DNA of 64,000 nucleotides from Vibrio superstes. GTDB lineage: Bacteria > Pseudomonadota > Gammaproteobacteria > Enterobacterales > Vibrionaceae. The notes below the pieces were generated by a model. That model did not search any database. It was not told the DNA's origin and saw nothing but the letters and a program-made list of their open reading frames with translations. The stretch spans positions 2,472,516-2,536,515 of the forward strand of contig NZ_BCUR01000004.1 of NCBI RefSeq assembly GCF_003569005.1, read 5' to 3'. Shown here in pieces: positions 16,298 to 24,530 of the stretch. The position numbers and the translations under genes were made by a program. Position 1 is the stretch's first letter. Each line of letters starts with the position of its first letter.

Positions 16298-17788
16298 TTA
16301 GGAATCTAACTGCATCTGCTTTTTCTTCTTCATCTTCATTGTCGAGTACACAGAGAAGACAGCCAACACAATAAAGGCCAAAGCAATCGGTCTTTCATAC
16401 AAGAACGACCAAGAGTTATCGTACATCAGCAAGGCTTTACGCAGGTTGGTCTCCGCCATTGGACCAAGGATGATGGCCAATAATATTGGTGAAGATGGAA
16501 TATCCAGTTTACCCAGTACAAAACCCAAGATACCAAAGGCAATCGCAATGCCCACATCAAACATTGAGTTGTTAATCGCGTATGCACCGACCACTGACAA
16601 AAAGATGATGATAGGGATCATCAGCATCTTCGGCACCTCAATGATGCGACAGAAGAAGCGAATACCAACTAGGCCAACGATTAACATCACAATGTTAGCC
16701 ACCAGCATTGAACTGAATACGCCGTAAACCACCTCTGGATTCTGAGCGAACAACAGCGGACCCGGAGTGAGACCCTGAACAATCAGAGCGCCCAATAGTA
16801 CTGCCGCTACTGCGTCACCCGGAACACCTAGTGTAAGCAAAGGAACAAGAGAGCCACCCGTTACGCCGTTGTTACCCGCCTCTGCTGCTGCAAGGCCTCG
16901 TACAGAACCTTTACCAAATTCATCAGGATTCTTCGAAGAACGCTTCGCTTCGTTGTAACAAACAAATGCAGAGATGTCCGCGCCAGCGCCAGGAACAGAA
17001 CCAATGGATGTCCCCATAAGTCCACTTTTTATTGCTGTTGGCATCATCTCTTTAAGATCTTGTTTACTTAGCAGCTTGTGATCAAACTTAGCCACTTTGG
17101 CTTGCTTCTCTTTTAAGATCTTTTCAATCTGGTTAATCGCTTCAGACAGTGCAAATAGGCCAATCAGAACAGGAATCACGTTGATCCCGCTATACAGATC
17201 CATCACGCCAAAGGTAAAGCGAGGCACACTACTAATTGGGTCTAAACCCACTGTTGAGATCAACAGACCAATGGTACCCGCCAATAGACCCTTTAAAATG
17301 TTCTGCGCTGAAACACTGGCAATGATGGTTAGACCAAATAGAGCCAATGCAAAGTATTCTGGTGCGTTAAATCGCAAAGCGAAGTTTGCTAGCAATGGAG
17401 CTATAGCGATCAGGACGATAGTACTGATCAACCCGCCCACAAACGAAGCGATTGCCGAGATACTCAGTGCTCTCGCCGCTTGACCTTTGGCAGCCAGCGT
17501 ATGCCCATCAAGCACCGTTGCGGCAGAGGCCGGAGTGCCTGGTGTTTTCAGCAAGATAGCGGCAATAGAGCCACCATAGATACCACCGATGTAGACACCG
17601 ATTAGCATAACCAGAGCGGCTGTTGGCTCCATGCCAAAGGTAAATGGCAGAAGAATTGCTACACCCATGGTGGCAGTCAGACCCGGCAATGCACCGAGTA
17701 CGATTCCGCCTACAACACCAAAGATTAGAATAGGTAAAACAGCTGGACTGAACGCGGTCAGTAAGCCATTCAATAGATGCTCAATCAT
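16298..17788 (-). CDS. tctA: Tripartite tricarboxylate transporter, large permease TctA
   Basis: 496 aa with about 11-12 membrane helices. The family signature GALPGLTATMGVAILLPFTF is near the N-terminus, GGIYGGSIAAILLKTPGTPA at ~70-90, and the repeated half-signature IGSVPGAGADISAFVCYNEA at ~260. It is the channel-forming subunit that works with TctB and the periplasmic binder TctC to import a carboxylate, driven by an ion gradient. It lies 9 bp after tctB. Substrate is unknown. The neighbouring alginate genes make a uronate-type or other carboxylated catabolite worth considering, but that is guesswork. Confidence 0.93.
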   Translation of the reverse strand: MIEHLLNGLLTAFSPAVLPILIFGVVGGIVLGALPGLTATMGVAILLPFTFGMEPTAALVMLIGVYIGGIYGGSIAAILLKTPGTPASAATVLDGHTLAAKGQAARALSISAIASFVGGLISTIVLIAIAPLLANFALRFNAPEYFALALFGLTIIASVSAQNILKGLLAGTIGLLISTVGLDPISSVPRFTFGVMDLYSGINVIPVLIGLFALSEAINQIEKILKEKQAKVAKFDHKLLSKQDLKEMMPTAIKSGLMGTSIGSVPGAGADISAFVCYNEAKRSSKNPDEFGKGSVRGLAAAEAGNNGVTGGSLVPLLTLGVPGDAVAAVLLGALIVQGLTPGPLLFAQNPEVVYGVFSSMLVANIVMLIVGLVGIRFFCRIIEVPKMLMIPIIIFLSVVGAYAINNSMFDVGIAIAFGILGFVLGKLDIPSSPILLAIILGPMAETNLRKALLMYDNSWSFLYERPIALAFIVLAVFSVYSTMKMKKKKQMQLDS

Positions 17789-17797
17789 ACCGCCTCC

Positions 17798-18244
17798 TTA
17801 ATAAAATAGACCTTCAGGAAGTGCTATGTAGAACACCTCACCGAATAGGTAATAAACGCCAAATACAAAGGCCCATGCCACAACGTAATACAGTGGCTTC
17901 TTAACCTTGAACAACACTAGATAAACCGTGAATGCAACAAGACTCGCTAACAAGTAGCCAATCACGCTGATTAATAATGCGTATCCAATCAGGAATATGA
18001 CACCAAATACGGCCATTTTTGAGAAAATAGCAGGCTGAGCTTGGGTACTGATGGATTTAAGTTTGTGTTGCACTAACAAGGCAATACAAATAATGATTTG
18101 AGCAACCGCAATGGCTGTTGGAAAAAATTTCGCATCTACGCTCGCGTCTTGAAAACGAGGTTCTGCAAACTGTCCAATAAGAACCAAAATAACTGCGCTT
18201 AGGGCAATGATTAGGGATGGGAAGACAACATTTCTATTAATCAT
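17798..18244 (-). CDS. tctB: Tripartite tricarboxylate transporter, small permease TctB
   Basis: 148 aa with four predicted membrane helices, the size and layout of TctB. RFQDASVDAKFFPTAIA after the first helix matches the family's conserved region. It lies between tctC and tctA in a tight unit and probably forms the membrane complex with TctA. Confidence 0.88.
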   Translation of the reverse strand: MINRNVVFPSLIIALSAVILVLIGQFAEPRFQDASVDAKFFPTAIAVAQIIICIALLVQHKLKSISTQAQPAIFSKMAVFGVIFLIGYALLISVIGYLLASLVAFTVYLVLFKVKKPLYYVVAWAFVFGVYYLFGEVFYIALPEGLFY

Positions 18245-18279
18245 AATGCTACCCTTTAAAGCTAAACTTCAAAGAAGGA

Positions 18280-18301
18280 GGGAGCCCTAGCAAGAGCTCC
18301 C
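18280..18301 (-). other. Stem-loop between tctC and tctB
   Basis: GGGAGC (18280-18285) pairs with GCTCCC (18296-18301) around a 10-nt loop in the 66-bp gap between the genes. There is no T-run, so it more likely protects the 3' end of tctC mRNA, allowing more binding protein than permease. Confidence 0.5.
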
Positions 18302-18310
18302 TGGTGGAAA

Positions 18311-19237
18311 TTAGTTGATTAGTACACCAAGGTTTTTAGTGTCTTGCTCAACAAAAGTAGTGAACTCTTCTGCATTCATGTTGTGGATAGTCATCGCACC
18401 TTTCTCCATGAATTCTTTAAATTCAGCCGATGCCATAGCTTCGTCGAATGCTTTGCCTAGAGTTTCGATAACTTCATCTGGAGTGTTTTTCGGAGCACCG
18501 ATACCACGCCATGTACCTGTAACAACGTCAATGCCTTGCTCTTTTAGAGTCGGTACATCTGGGATGAACGAAATACGCTCTTCAGACATAACACCTAGTG
18601 CTTTAAGTTGACCAGAACGTAGCTGAGCAATGGCTTCACCTGGAGTAACCATAGTTACGTCAGTGTGCTTACCCAGTACCGCAGGGATTGCTTCCGATGC
18701 ACCGTTGTATGGGATAGCGTTTAGCTTGATACCTTGGTCTTTTTCAAGAGCCATTAGGTAGAAGTTTGGCGCTGCTGTAGAAGCAAATTTAACCACACCG
18801 TCGCCTTTCTTCGCTTCTGCGATAAGGTCGTTGATTGTGTTGTATGGGCTGTCTGCAGAAACCAGTACTACTGCTGGATCAAGGTTAACCATGCGAATGA
18901 GTTTAAAGTCGCTAGCATCGTGCTGCATTAGACCCATTTGAGGTAGAGATGCAATTTCACGAGTTACTACTGTTAGTGTGTAGCCATCAGCACGTTGCTG
19001 AGCACCAAAGCTCATACCTACTGCACCAGCACCACCTGTGCGGTTCATTACCGCAATGTTTTGACCAAGAATATCTTTTGCAGAGTTAGCCAGAGTACGG
19101 CCAACTGCATCAGTACCACCACCCGCACCAAAAGGTACAACTAAACGGATATTTTTGCTTGGGTAGTCCGCTGCAACTGCCGTTGCTGATACCATGATGC
19201 CTGCGGCAACAAGAAGGGATTTAAGAAGTTTGTTCAT
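18311..19237 (-). CDS. tctC: Tripartite tricarboxylate transporter substrate-binding protein TctC
   Basis: 308 aa with a signal peptide (hydrophobic LLVAAGIMVSATAVA then AADYPSKNI). The mature start YPSKNIRLVVPFGAGGGTDA is the classic Bug/TctC beginning, and the GAGGGTDA loop contacts the substrate carboxylate. Later motifs include FASTAAPNF and DVPTLKEQGIDVV. It delivers an organic acid to TctAB. Bug-fold binders accept many carboxylates, so the ligand cannot be assigned. Confidence 0.92.
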   Translation of the reverse strand: MNKLLKSLLVAAGIMVSATAVAADYPSKNIRLVVPFGAGGGTDAVGRTLANSAKDILGQNIAVMNRTGGAGAVGMSFGAQQRADGYTLTVVTREIASLPQMGLMQHDASDFKLIRMVNLDPAVVLVSADSPYNTINDLIAEAKKGDGVVKFASTAAPNFYLMALEKDQGIKLNAIPYNGASEAIPAVLGKHTDVTMVTPGEAIAQLRSGQLKALGVMSEERISFIPDVPTLKEQGIDVVTGTWRGIGAPKNTPDEVIETLGKAFDEAMASAEFKEFMEKGAMTIHNMNAEEFTTFVEQDTKNLGVLIN

Positions 19238-19263
19238 GTTAATTCCTTTTGTGTCAGTTTTAA

Positions 19264-19737
19264 CTAGTTTCTAGTTGTTTGTGTAGGGTTACTTACTTTG
19301 TTGTTCTGGTATTCGGCCATGCACAACTGTTCAATTGCTACTGCAATCCAGCCACTGATTAGCATGTCGTACCATTGTTCAACACCACTACAGCCAACCA
19401 CTACGTCTCCATAAACAAATGAGCCATAGAAAAGCAGATCATCTTCGTTTAGTGACGCTGTATGTAGTGTTTGATTGGTGATGTTTGCACGTGTATTTCG
19501 CCATGCTTGCTTGGCTTTTTTACGTGCAAACTCATCAAAAGGGATAGTCCATTGTTCTGGGTTGCCTAGAGAGCTTTCAAGCAAAATCGCTTCTTCGAAT
19601 GTTGTTTCCCAAGGCTTAACGCGTGGGTCCATGACAACGATATGAAGCTCTTTGCGATTGGTTCTTTCAAACAATCTTTCGATTGCGGGTGTTACTAGTT
19701 CGATAGCATCCTTTGCTATTTCTGCATGACTTTTCAT
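19264..19737 (-). CDS. Uncharacterised small soluble protein co-directional with tctCBA, weakly GlcG/HbpS-like
   Basis: 157 aa, no signal peptide and no membrane helix. I do not recognise it with confidence. It begins with an alpha-helical stretch (AKDAIELVTPAIERLF), has a strand LHIVVMDPRV, a helix with lysines and alanines (FARKKAKQAWRNT) and a late segment LLFYGSFVYGDVVVGCSGVEQWYD followed by a hydrophobic helix. The order resembles the GlcG/HbpS (DUF336) fold, with an A..A..V.D start, KA helix and G..V.G.SG turn, but conserved details differ, so this is only a suggestion. It precedes tctC by 26 bp on the same strand and probably shares its promoter, which hints at a role in sensing or using the transported acid. 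Confidence 0.7.
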   Translation of the reverse strand: MKSHAEIAKDAIELVTPAIERLFERTNRKELHIVVMDPRVKPWETTFEEAILLESSLGNPEQWTIPFDEFARKKAKQAWRNTRANITNQTLHTASLNEDDLLFYGSFVYGDVVVGCSGVEQWYDMLISGWIAVAIEQLCMAEYQNNKVSNPTQTTRN

Positions 19738-20083
19738 TGCCTAACCTCTGCTATAGACATTCACCTCATCGATGTATTTAACTATATTGTATGACATGAA
19801 GAACTTGCATGAGCGACGCGGTCAAATGATAACTAGATCACTTACCCCTCTCTAAAAGGGTCTAAGAGATCGAGTTTTTGAGGGGTCTTGCGATTTTTTA
19901 TATGACACTGGTCACACAGGGGATTTTTGGAAAAGTGTGATGGGTCAGACGTTTACAGAGCTTGAGTGAGCAGAGGAAAGTGTCTTTTTGTCGGTATCGG
20001 ATCGAAAATGGAGTGCTAAATGACTAAAAGTGGAAGGGTATGTGCTTAAAAGCCAGTCAGTGACTGGCTTAATCTATATACAA
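19738..20083. other. 346-bp intergenic region upstream of the tct unit
   Basis: No ORF of substance is seen. The promoter of the minus-strand tct unit should lie near 19740-19800, where AT-rich sequence includes ATGTATTTAACTATATTG and TATGACAT, an imperfect dyad (ATGT...ACAT). The part nearer 20050 follows acr3. It contains no clear terminator beyond CAGTCAGTGACTGG at ~20053-20066, a short self-complementary sequence just after the acr3 stop. Confidence 0.5.
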
Positions 20084-21145
20084 CTATGCAGTTTTCACTT
20101 TGTACTTGGCCTTCATTCTCAATGCCACATTAACCAAAGCGATCAATACAGGTACTTCAATCAGTGGCCCAATCACACCAGCAAACGCTTGATCTGAGTT
20201 GATACCAAATACTGCAATTGAAACCGCAATCGCCAATTCAAAGTTATTGCCTGTGGCTGTGTAGGCAATAGAGGCATTCTTATCATACGGAATCCCCAAT
20301 CGTTTTCCGACAAAGAAACTCACAAAGAACATCAATACAAAGTAGATAGCCAAAGGTATAGCAACGCGCACTACGTCCATTGGAAGCTCTAGAATCATTT
20401 CACCTTTAAGGCTAAACATCAGTACTATCGTAGCCAGCAGCGCGATAAGCGTTATCGGCGAGATACGAGGAATATAAACCTCGTTATACCATTGCTCTCC
20501 CTTTGCTGAAATCAACAGTTTACGGCCTAGAAAACCAGCTAAAAATGGAATACCAAGATAGATGAATACGCTTTGTGCAATATCAGCCATAGAGATATCC
20601 ACGACCATTCCCGTATAACCAAATAGTGGTGGTAACACGGTAATAAATAGCCAAGCCATGAAGCTATAAGTCACGATTTGGAAGGCGCTATTTAAGGCGA
20701 CCAACGCCGCTCCGTATTCTTTGTTACCGCCACCAATATCATTCCACACTAGAACCATTGCAATACAACGAGCCAAACCGATAAGAATAATACCGACCAT
20801 GTAGCCAGGGTGATCCCCCAAGAATGTCAAAGCCAGTACAAACATCAAGATCGGACCGACAATCCAGTTCATGATCAAAGAAAGCTTAATCGCTTGCTTG
20901 TCTTGCGCTACTTTTCCTAGCAGGCTGTAATCTACCTTAGCTAAAGGCGGATACATCATTAAGATCAGACCTATAGCCAAGGGGATGTTGGTGCTACCCA
21001 CTGACATTGCTTCATTAAGATCAGCCACCCCTGGATATAGGGCGCCAATGGCAACCCCAACCGCCATGGCCAAGAATATCCAGAGGGTTAGGTATCTATC
21101 GAGAAAGCTCATCTTTGGTGAGGCACTCACTGCTGCTGTTGTCAT
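20084..21145 (-). CDS. acr3: Arsenite efflux transporter, Acr3 family
   Basis: 353 aa with ten membrane helices. Family hallmarks are MYPPLAKVDY in the first repeat, GLARCIAMVLVWND with the essential cysteine in TM4, ALNSAFQIVTYSFMAW, and TATGNNFELAIAVSIAVFG near the C-terminus. It extrudes arsenite (and perhaps antimonite) using the proton motive force. A 16-bp inverted repeat (21165-21180) upstream is identical in its arms to one before arsR, so the two genes should be co-regulated although each has its own operator. No arsenate reductase gene is visible in the window. Confidence 0.94.
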   Translation of the reverse strand: MTTAAVSASPKMSFLDRYLTLWIFLAMAVGVAIGALYPGVADLNEAMSVGSTNIPLAIGLILMMYPPLAKVDYSLLGKVAQDKQAIKLSLIMNWIVGPILMFVLALTFLGDHPGYMVGIILIGLARCIAMVLVWNDIGGGNKEYGAALVALNSAFQIVTYSFMAWLFITVLPPLFGYTGMVVDISMADIAQSVFIYLGIPFLAGFLGRKLLISAKGEQWYNEVYIPRISPITLIALLATIVLMFSLKGEMILELPMDVVRVAIPLAIYFVLMFFVSFFVGKRLGIPYDKNASIAYTATGNNFELAIAVSIAVFGINSDQAFAGVIGPLIEVPVLIALVNVALRMKAKYKVKTA

Positions 21146-21164
21146 TTGTGTATCTCTTTCGTTT

Positions 21165-21180
21165 ATCGTCGAATGACGAT
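21165..21180. promoter_or_regulatory. ArsR operator before acr3
   Basis: Inverted repeat ATCGT-cgaatg-ACGAT located 20 bp upstream of the acr3 start. The same arms and nearly the same spacer occur before arsR (21582-21597). Confidence 0.7.
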
Positions 21181-21229
21181 TATTGTAATAAAAAATAGTT
21201 TCTACTGAATCATTAGCCGCTTTATTTCG

Positions 21230-21565
21230 CTAAAACAAGCTATCAAAAAGTTCTTTCACTCTATGCATGGCTTGCGTCTCTATTCGATAGCAAACCTTAG
21301 GTGGCTTAGGCTCACTTCGAACCAACCCTGCCTGACGCAAAATTCGCAAATGCTCTGATACTGTAGATTGAGCTAAACCTAATTGCCCAACTAAATCCCC
21401 ATTAAGGCAGCCGCCCTTTGTTTCGAGCTCGAACAGTACCTTTAGGATTCGAATTCGAGCAGGATGAGCAATAGCCTTTGCTAAAGTCGCGAGTTCTTGT
21501 TCTCGCTTTGCATCCTCGTTTGAGATAACAGGTGCGATGCACTCTTGAGTCTGGCAACTAGTCAT
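21230..21565 (-). CDS. arsR: ArsR-family metalloregulatory repressor
   Basis: 111 aa winged-helix repressor of the ArsR/SmtB family. The DNA-binding helix is LAQSTVSEHLRILRQAGLV, preceded by AIAHPARIRILKVL. The classical ELCVCDL metal site in that helix is missing. Cysteines occur instead at positions 4, 9 and ~53 (KGGCLNGDL), so As(III) is likely bound by an N-terminal pair plus one core cysteine, similar to the Corynebacterium glutamicum type. It lies upstream of acr3 on the same strand with an 84-bp gap. Confidence 0.92.
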   Translation of the reverse strand: MTSCQTQECIAPVISNEDAKREQELATLAKAIAHPARIRILKVLFELETKGGCLNGDLVGQLGLAQSTVSEHLRILRQAGLVRSEPKPPKVCYRIETQAMHRVKELFDSLF

Positions 21566-21581
21566 AGGTTATATTTCGATA

Positions 21582-21597
21582 ATCGTAGAATGACGAT
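21582..21597. promoter_or_regulatory. ArsR operator before arsR
   Basis: Inverted repeat ATCGT-agaatg-ACGAT 16 bp upstream of the arsR start, matching the site before acr3 in both arms and in five of six spacer bases. It supports autoregulation. Confidence 0.7.
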
Positions 21598-21802
21598 TAA
21601 TATACAGCTCATGATTACATTTCGCAACTGAATATTTTTGATACATATAGAAAGAGAAATCGCCGCTATTAGATAAAAAAACAAGCAAATATTTACATTT
21701 ATTCATGTTTCCGCAGTGAATACTTATTGAACTAAGTCATTTTAAGGAGCAAAATCAAAGTATCAAAAAAACTGATACTTATTTTTCATTTATGAAGGTT
21801 GC

Positions 21803-22732
21803 ATGTTCAAGTTTTCTCTAAAGCAAATCGCTGTATTCGATGCCGTTGCAAGCCATGAAAGTGTCAGTGCGGCCGCCAAAAAGCTCTCTATGACCCAATC
21901 AGCGGTCAGTATGTCTCTGTCTCAACTAGAGTCGGTCTTAGACCGCCCACTGTTCAACCGTCAGGGTAATAGATTAGTGCTAAGTCATTGGGGACATTGG
22001 TTAAGACCAAGAGCAAAGCGCTTACTTCAAGACGCGAGACAAATTGAATTTGGTCTTCATGAGCAGCACCTTATTAGTGGTGATTTGACTCTTTGCACTA
22101 GCCAAACTGCGGCGAAACATTTAGTTCCTGCTCTTATCAGCAAAATTGATAACGATTTCCCTGAAATGCGCATTGATCTGATGATCGAAAATACAGAAAA
22201 CGTTATAGAAGCACTACTCAACTATGACTGTGACTTAGGTATTATCGAAGGAAGAAACACGGATAGCCGTCTACAGCAGGAGCATTGGCTTGATGACGAT
22301 TTAGTGGTTATCGCCTCACCAAATCATCCGTTTGCTCAATATAAGCAAGTAACTCTTGCTCAGTTAGAACAAGCGAAATGGGTATTACGAGAGCCTGGCG
22401 CCGGAACTCGCCGCATCTTCGATGGCGCTATTCATGGCCTTATCGATAATATTAAGGTGTGGAAAGAGTACGAGAGTATTCGAGTGATTAAATCACTGGT
22501 TGCTAACGGCAGTTACTTAGGTTGTGTACCTTATCTAGATATATTGCCTGAGCTTGAAAGCAATCAATTGGTAGTACTACCAACACCACAACTTAACATG
22601 CAGCGTGAGATATCGTTTATTTGGCGTAATGACAGTGGCGAATCACCACTTAGAGAATGTTTACTGTCTGAGGCGAGAAGATTGACGAGAGGAAGATCTT
22701 TCAAGCCACGCAAGGATGGAACCCCTGCGTGA
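21803..22732 (+). CDS. LysR-family transcriptional regulator (YeiE-like group)
   Basis: 309 aa. The HTH region is LKQIAVFDAVASHESVSAAA with MTQSAVSMSLSQLE. The effector domain from ~90 has SQTAAKHLVPALI, DLGIIEG and LREPGAGTRRIFD, which recall the YeiE/CysB-like subgroup. AAGG lies ~9 nt before the ATG. The gene is divergent from arsR and convergent with the FocA-CBS gene, so its target is not obvious from layout alone. Confidence 0.85.
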   Translation: MFKFSLKQIAVFDAVASHESVSAAAKKLSMTQSAVSMSLSQLESVLDRPLFNRQGNRLVLSHWGHWLRPRAKRLLQDARQIEFGLHEQHLISGDLTLCTSQTAAKHLVPALISKIDNDFPEMRIDLMIENTENVIEALLNYDCDLGIIEGRNTDSRLQQEHWLDDDLVVIASPNHPFAQYKQVTLAQLEQAKWVLREPGAGTRRIFDGAIHGLIDNIKVWKEYESIRVIKSLVANGSYLGCVPYLDILPELESNQLVVLPTPQLNMQREISFIWRNDSGESPLRECLLSEARRLTRGRSFKPRKDGTPA

Positions 22733-22784
22733 CCCAAAAACTTAGTTGTGCTTTTTTAGAAAGGGCTACACCTGCCCTACTTGC

Positions 22785-22806
22785 TGTCGCTTAGCATTAA
22801 GCGACA
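22785..22806. other. Hairpin spanning the 3' end of the FNT-CBS gene
   Basis: TGTCGCTTA / TAAGCGACA is a perfect 9-bp stem with a 4-nt loop. It overlaps the last codons and stop of the minus-strand gene ending at 22797. A second palindrome AGGGC...GCCCT at 22762-22778 follows. Together they probably end both convergent transcripts, although U-runs are weak. Confidence 0.5.
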
Positions 22807-24272
22807 GACAGGTCCTTCTCTTTTTGCTGCTGTGGCTGATTAAAGTTAGCCACCCACTGTGCAATCGCATCGCGATTCAAAAGACCTACATACTGACCAT
22901 TGAATACTACAGGGTAAGCACTTGGCATTTTGCTTGCCGCTTTCGCTAGACGTTCGCTGAATGACAATGCCTCACCACCCATGAAGAAACCGCCTTGATT
23001 GACTGGATATAGAGTGTCTTGGTCAACAATCATTGGCTCAAGTGCAGTCAGAATGCTTTGCTCTGGAGTAAGAGTGCATACTGGAGTCTGCATGAAGTCT
23101 TTTACTACCATGACCGCATCCACGTCAAAGTCCTGACCCCACATCGCTCGAAGAAGATCCTGCTGAGAGATAAAGCCTTGAACTTGATGATCGTCGCTTA
23201 ATACTGCAGCGCCTGCTTGATTGTTATCAATCAATAGCTTGAGTGCTGAGTGACAGTTCAAATCTTCTGAGAAAGTGATTTGATTGTCTGAGGCTAGGTC
23301 TGCAACTCGTAAACGTTTCATTTGTTCTAACATGGCATGCTCCAATGAATTTAATGATGAAAATTGAATATCTGAATTTTTGATTGGGTAGATTGATGGT
23401 GATGCGCTCTGTTTTGGTTCAATGCTCCAATAAGCAAGCCCCACCAATACCGCGCCGCCAAAAATGTTTCCAAGGGTCACTGGAATAAGGTTCGCAGTGA
23501 TAAATTGTTTAATATTAAGTAGCTCTAGATGAATACCAGCTTCTGCTGCTGCACTTAGCATATGGGCATCGGCGCTCGCCTTAATGGCGATACCTAGAGG
23601 CACCATAAACATGTTTGCAATGCTGTGTTCGAAGCCTGAGCTAACAAACATCGCCACTGGTAGCAGTACTAAAAAAGCCTTACTAGCACTTTCTTTACTG
23701 CTAAAACTCATCCAAATACCTAGACAAACCAACAGGTTACACATAACACCTAGAGAGAATGCCTGCCACCATGAGTGCTCTAGCTTATGCGCAGAGATAC
23801 TCAAGGCGTTTAGCCCCCAATTGCCATGGTCAAGAATGTGCATCTTTGCCATCATAATGAAAGCAAGGGTCAGCATGGCTCCAGCAAAGTTACCTGCATA
23901 CACACGAGCCCAACATCCCAGTAACTGCTTAGTAGTGACTCGTTTTTGAGCCCAAGCAACCGAGCTAAGCACGGTACTCGTAAACAGTTCCCCTCCACAT
24001 ACAACCACCAGCATTAAGCCAAGGCTAAAAGCGAGACCACCAATAAAGCGGGTCACACCCCAACCGTTTTCGTATGAGCCTGTAGTCACAGTGATATAGA
24101 AGACAAAGGCAAGAGCTATAAAAGCACCAGCAAACATCGCCAATACAAATGACTGTTTAAAAGGCTTCAATACTTTCTTGTGCCCATAGTCTGCCGCTTG
24201 CATGGTTAGACTTGGCTTCGCCTTTGACGAGCTGCTATCTACCAATTCAGGGCGTGGGCGTTTTAACGGCAT
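22797..24272 (-). CDS. Formate/nitrite transporter (FocA-like) fused to a C-terminal CBS-domain pair
   Basis: 491 aa. Residues ~30-283 are an FNT channel: YGHKKVLKPFKQSFVLAMFAGAF at the start, CGGELFTSTV after TM2, and GFEHSIANMFMVPLGI with the central histidine (His216) of FocA. A linker (~284-320) leads to two CBS motifs, ~322-380 (VADLAS ... LSDDHQVQGFISQQDLLRAMWG) and ~391-475 (VKDFMQTPVCTLTP ... GQYVGLLNRDAIAQWV). FNT pentamers normally end after the channel (~280-300 aa), so the extra ~200 residues are a fusion that could gate formate or nitrite flow by binding adenosine nucleotides. No pfl or nir genes are nearby. Substrate formate is most likely because the FocA-type motif is intact. 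Confidence 0.88.
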   Translation of the reverse strand: MPLKRPRPELVDSSSSKAKPSLTMQAADYGHKKVLKPFKQSFVLAMFAGAFIALAFVFYITVTTGSYENGWGVTRFIGGLAFSLGLMLVVVCGGELFTSTVLSSVAWAQKRVTTKQLLGCWARVYAGNFAGAMLTLAFIMMAKMHILDHGNWGLNALSISAHKLEHSWWQAFSLGVMCNLLVCLGIWMSFSSKESASKAFLVLLPVAMFVSSGFEHSIANMFMVPLGIAIKASADAHMLSAAAEAGIHLELLNIKQFITANLIPVTLGNIFGGAVLVGLAYWSIEPKQSASPSIYPIKNSDIQFSSLNSLEHAMLEQMKRLRVADLASDNQITFSEDLNCHSALKLLIDNNQAGAAVLSDDHQVQGFISQQDLLRAMWGQDFDVDAVMVVKDFMQTPVCTLTPEQSILTALEPMIVDQDTLYPVNQGGFFMGGEALSFSERLAKAASKMPSAYPVVFNGQYVGLLNRDAIAQWVANFNQPQQQKEKDLSVA

Positions 24273-24530
24273 GATTTCCTCCTTATCTGAGAATGACCTC
24301 AGTAGTCATCCGTTGTTATTAACTGCTTTCCGTTGAAAGCCCATTCAGATTAAGAGAAGTGTGGAAGGAATAATATCTAGTAGTTTTGAAGCTGATAGTG
24401 AGGAATATTGATGATTGTAATCAGATGCAGATCAACCTCTTGCTCACTGCCACTATGAGCAAAAGATTGAATAACAATATAAGGATAAGTGGGGGATAGA
24501 AGCTACAAGCCACAAGCTACGAGCTAGAGG

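Noticed and set aside
24400..24430. Possible FNR box before the FNT-CBS gene (TTGATGATTGTAATCA)
   Set aside because: The half-sites are separated by the wrong distance for TTGAT-N4-ATCAA.
24500..24530. AGCTACAAGCCACAAGCTACGAGCTAG-like short repeats
   Set aside because: Degenerate low-complexity sequence of a kind common in Vibrio intergenic DNA; nothing further can be supported. (Full motif spans 24501-24527.)
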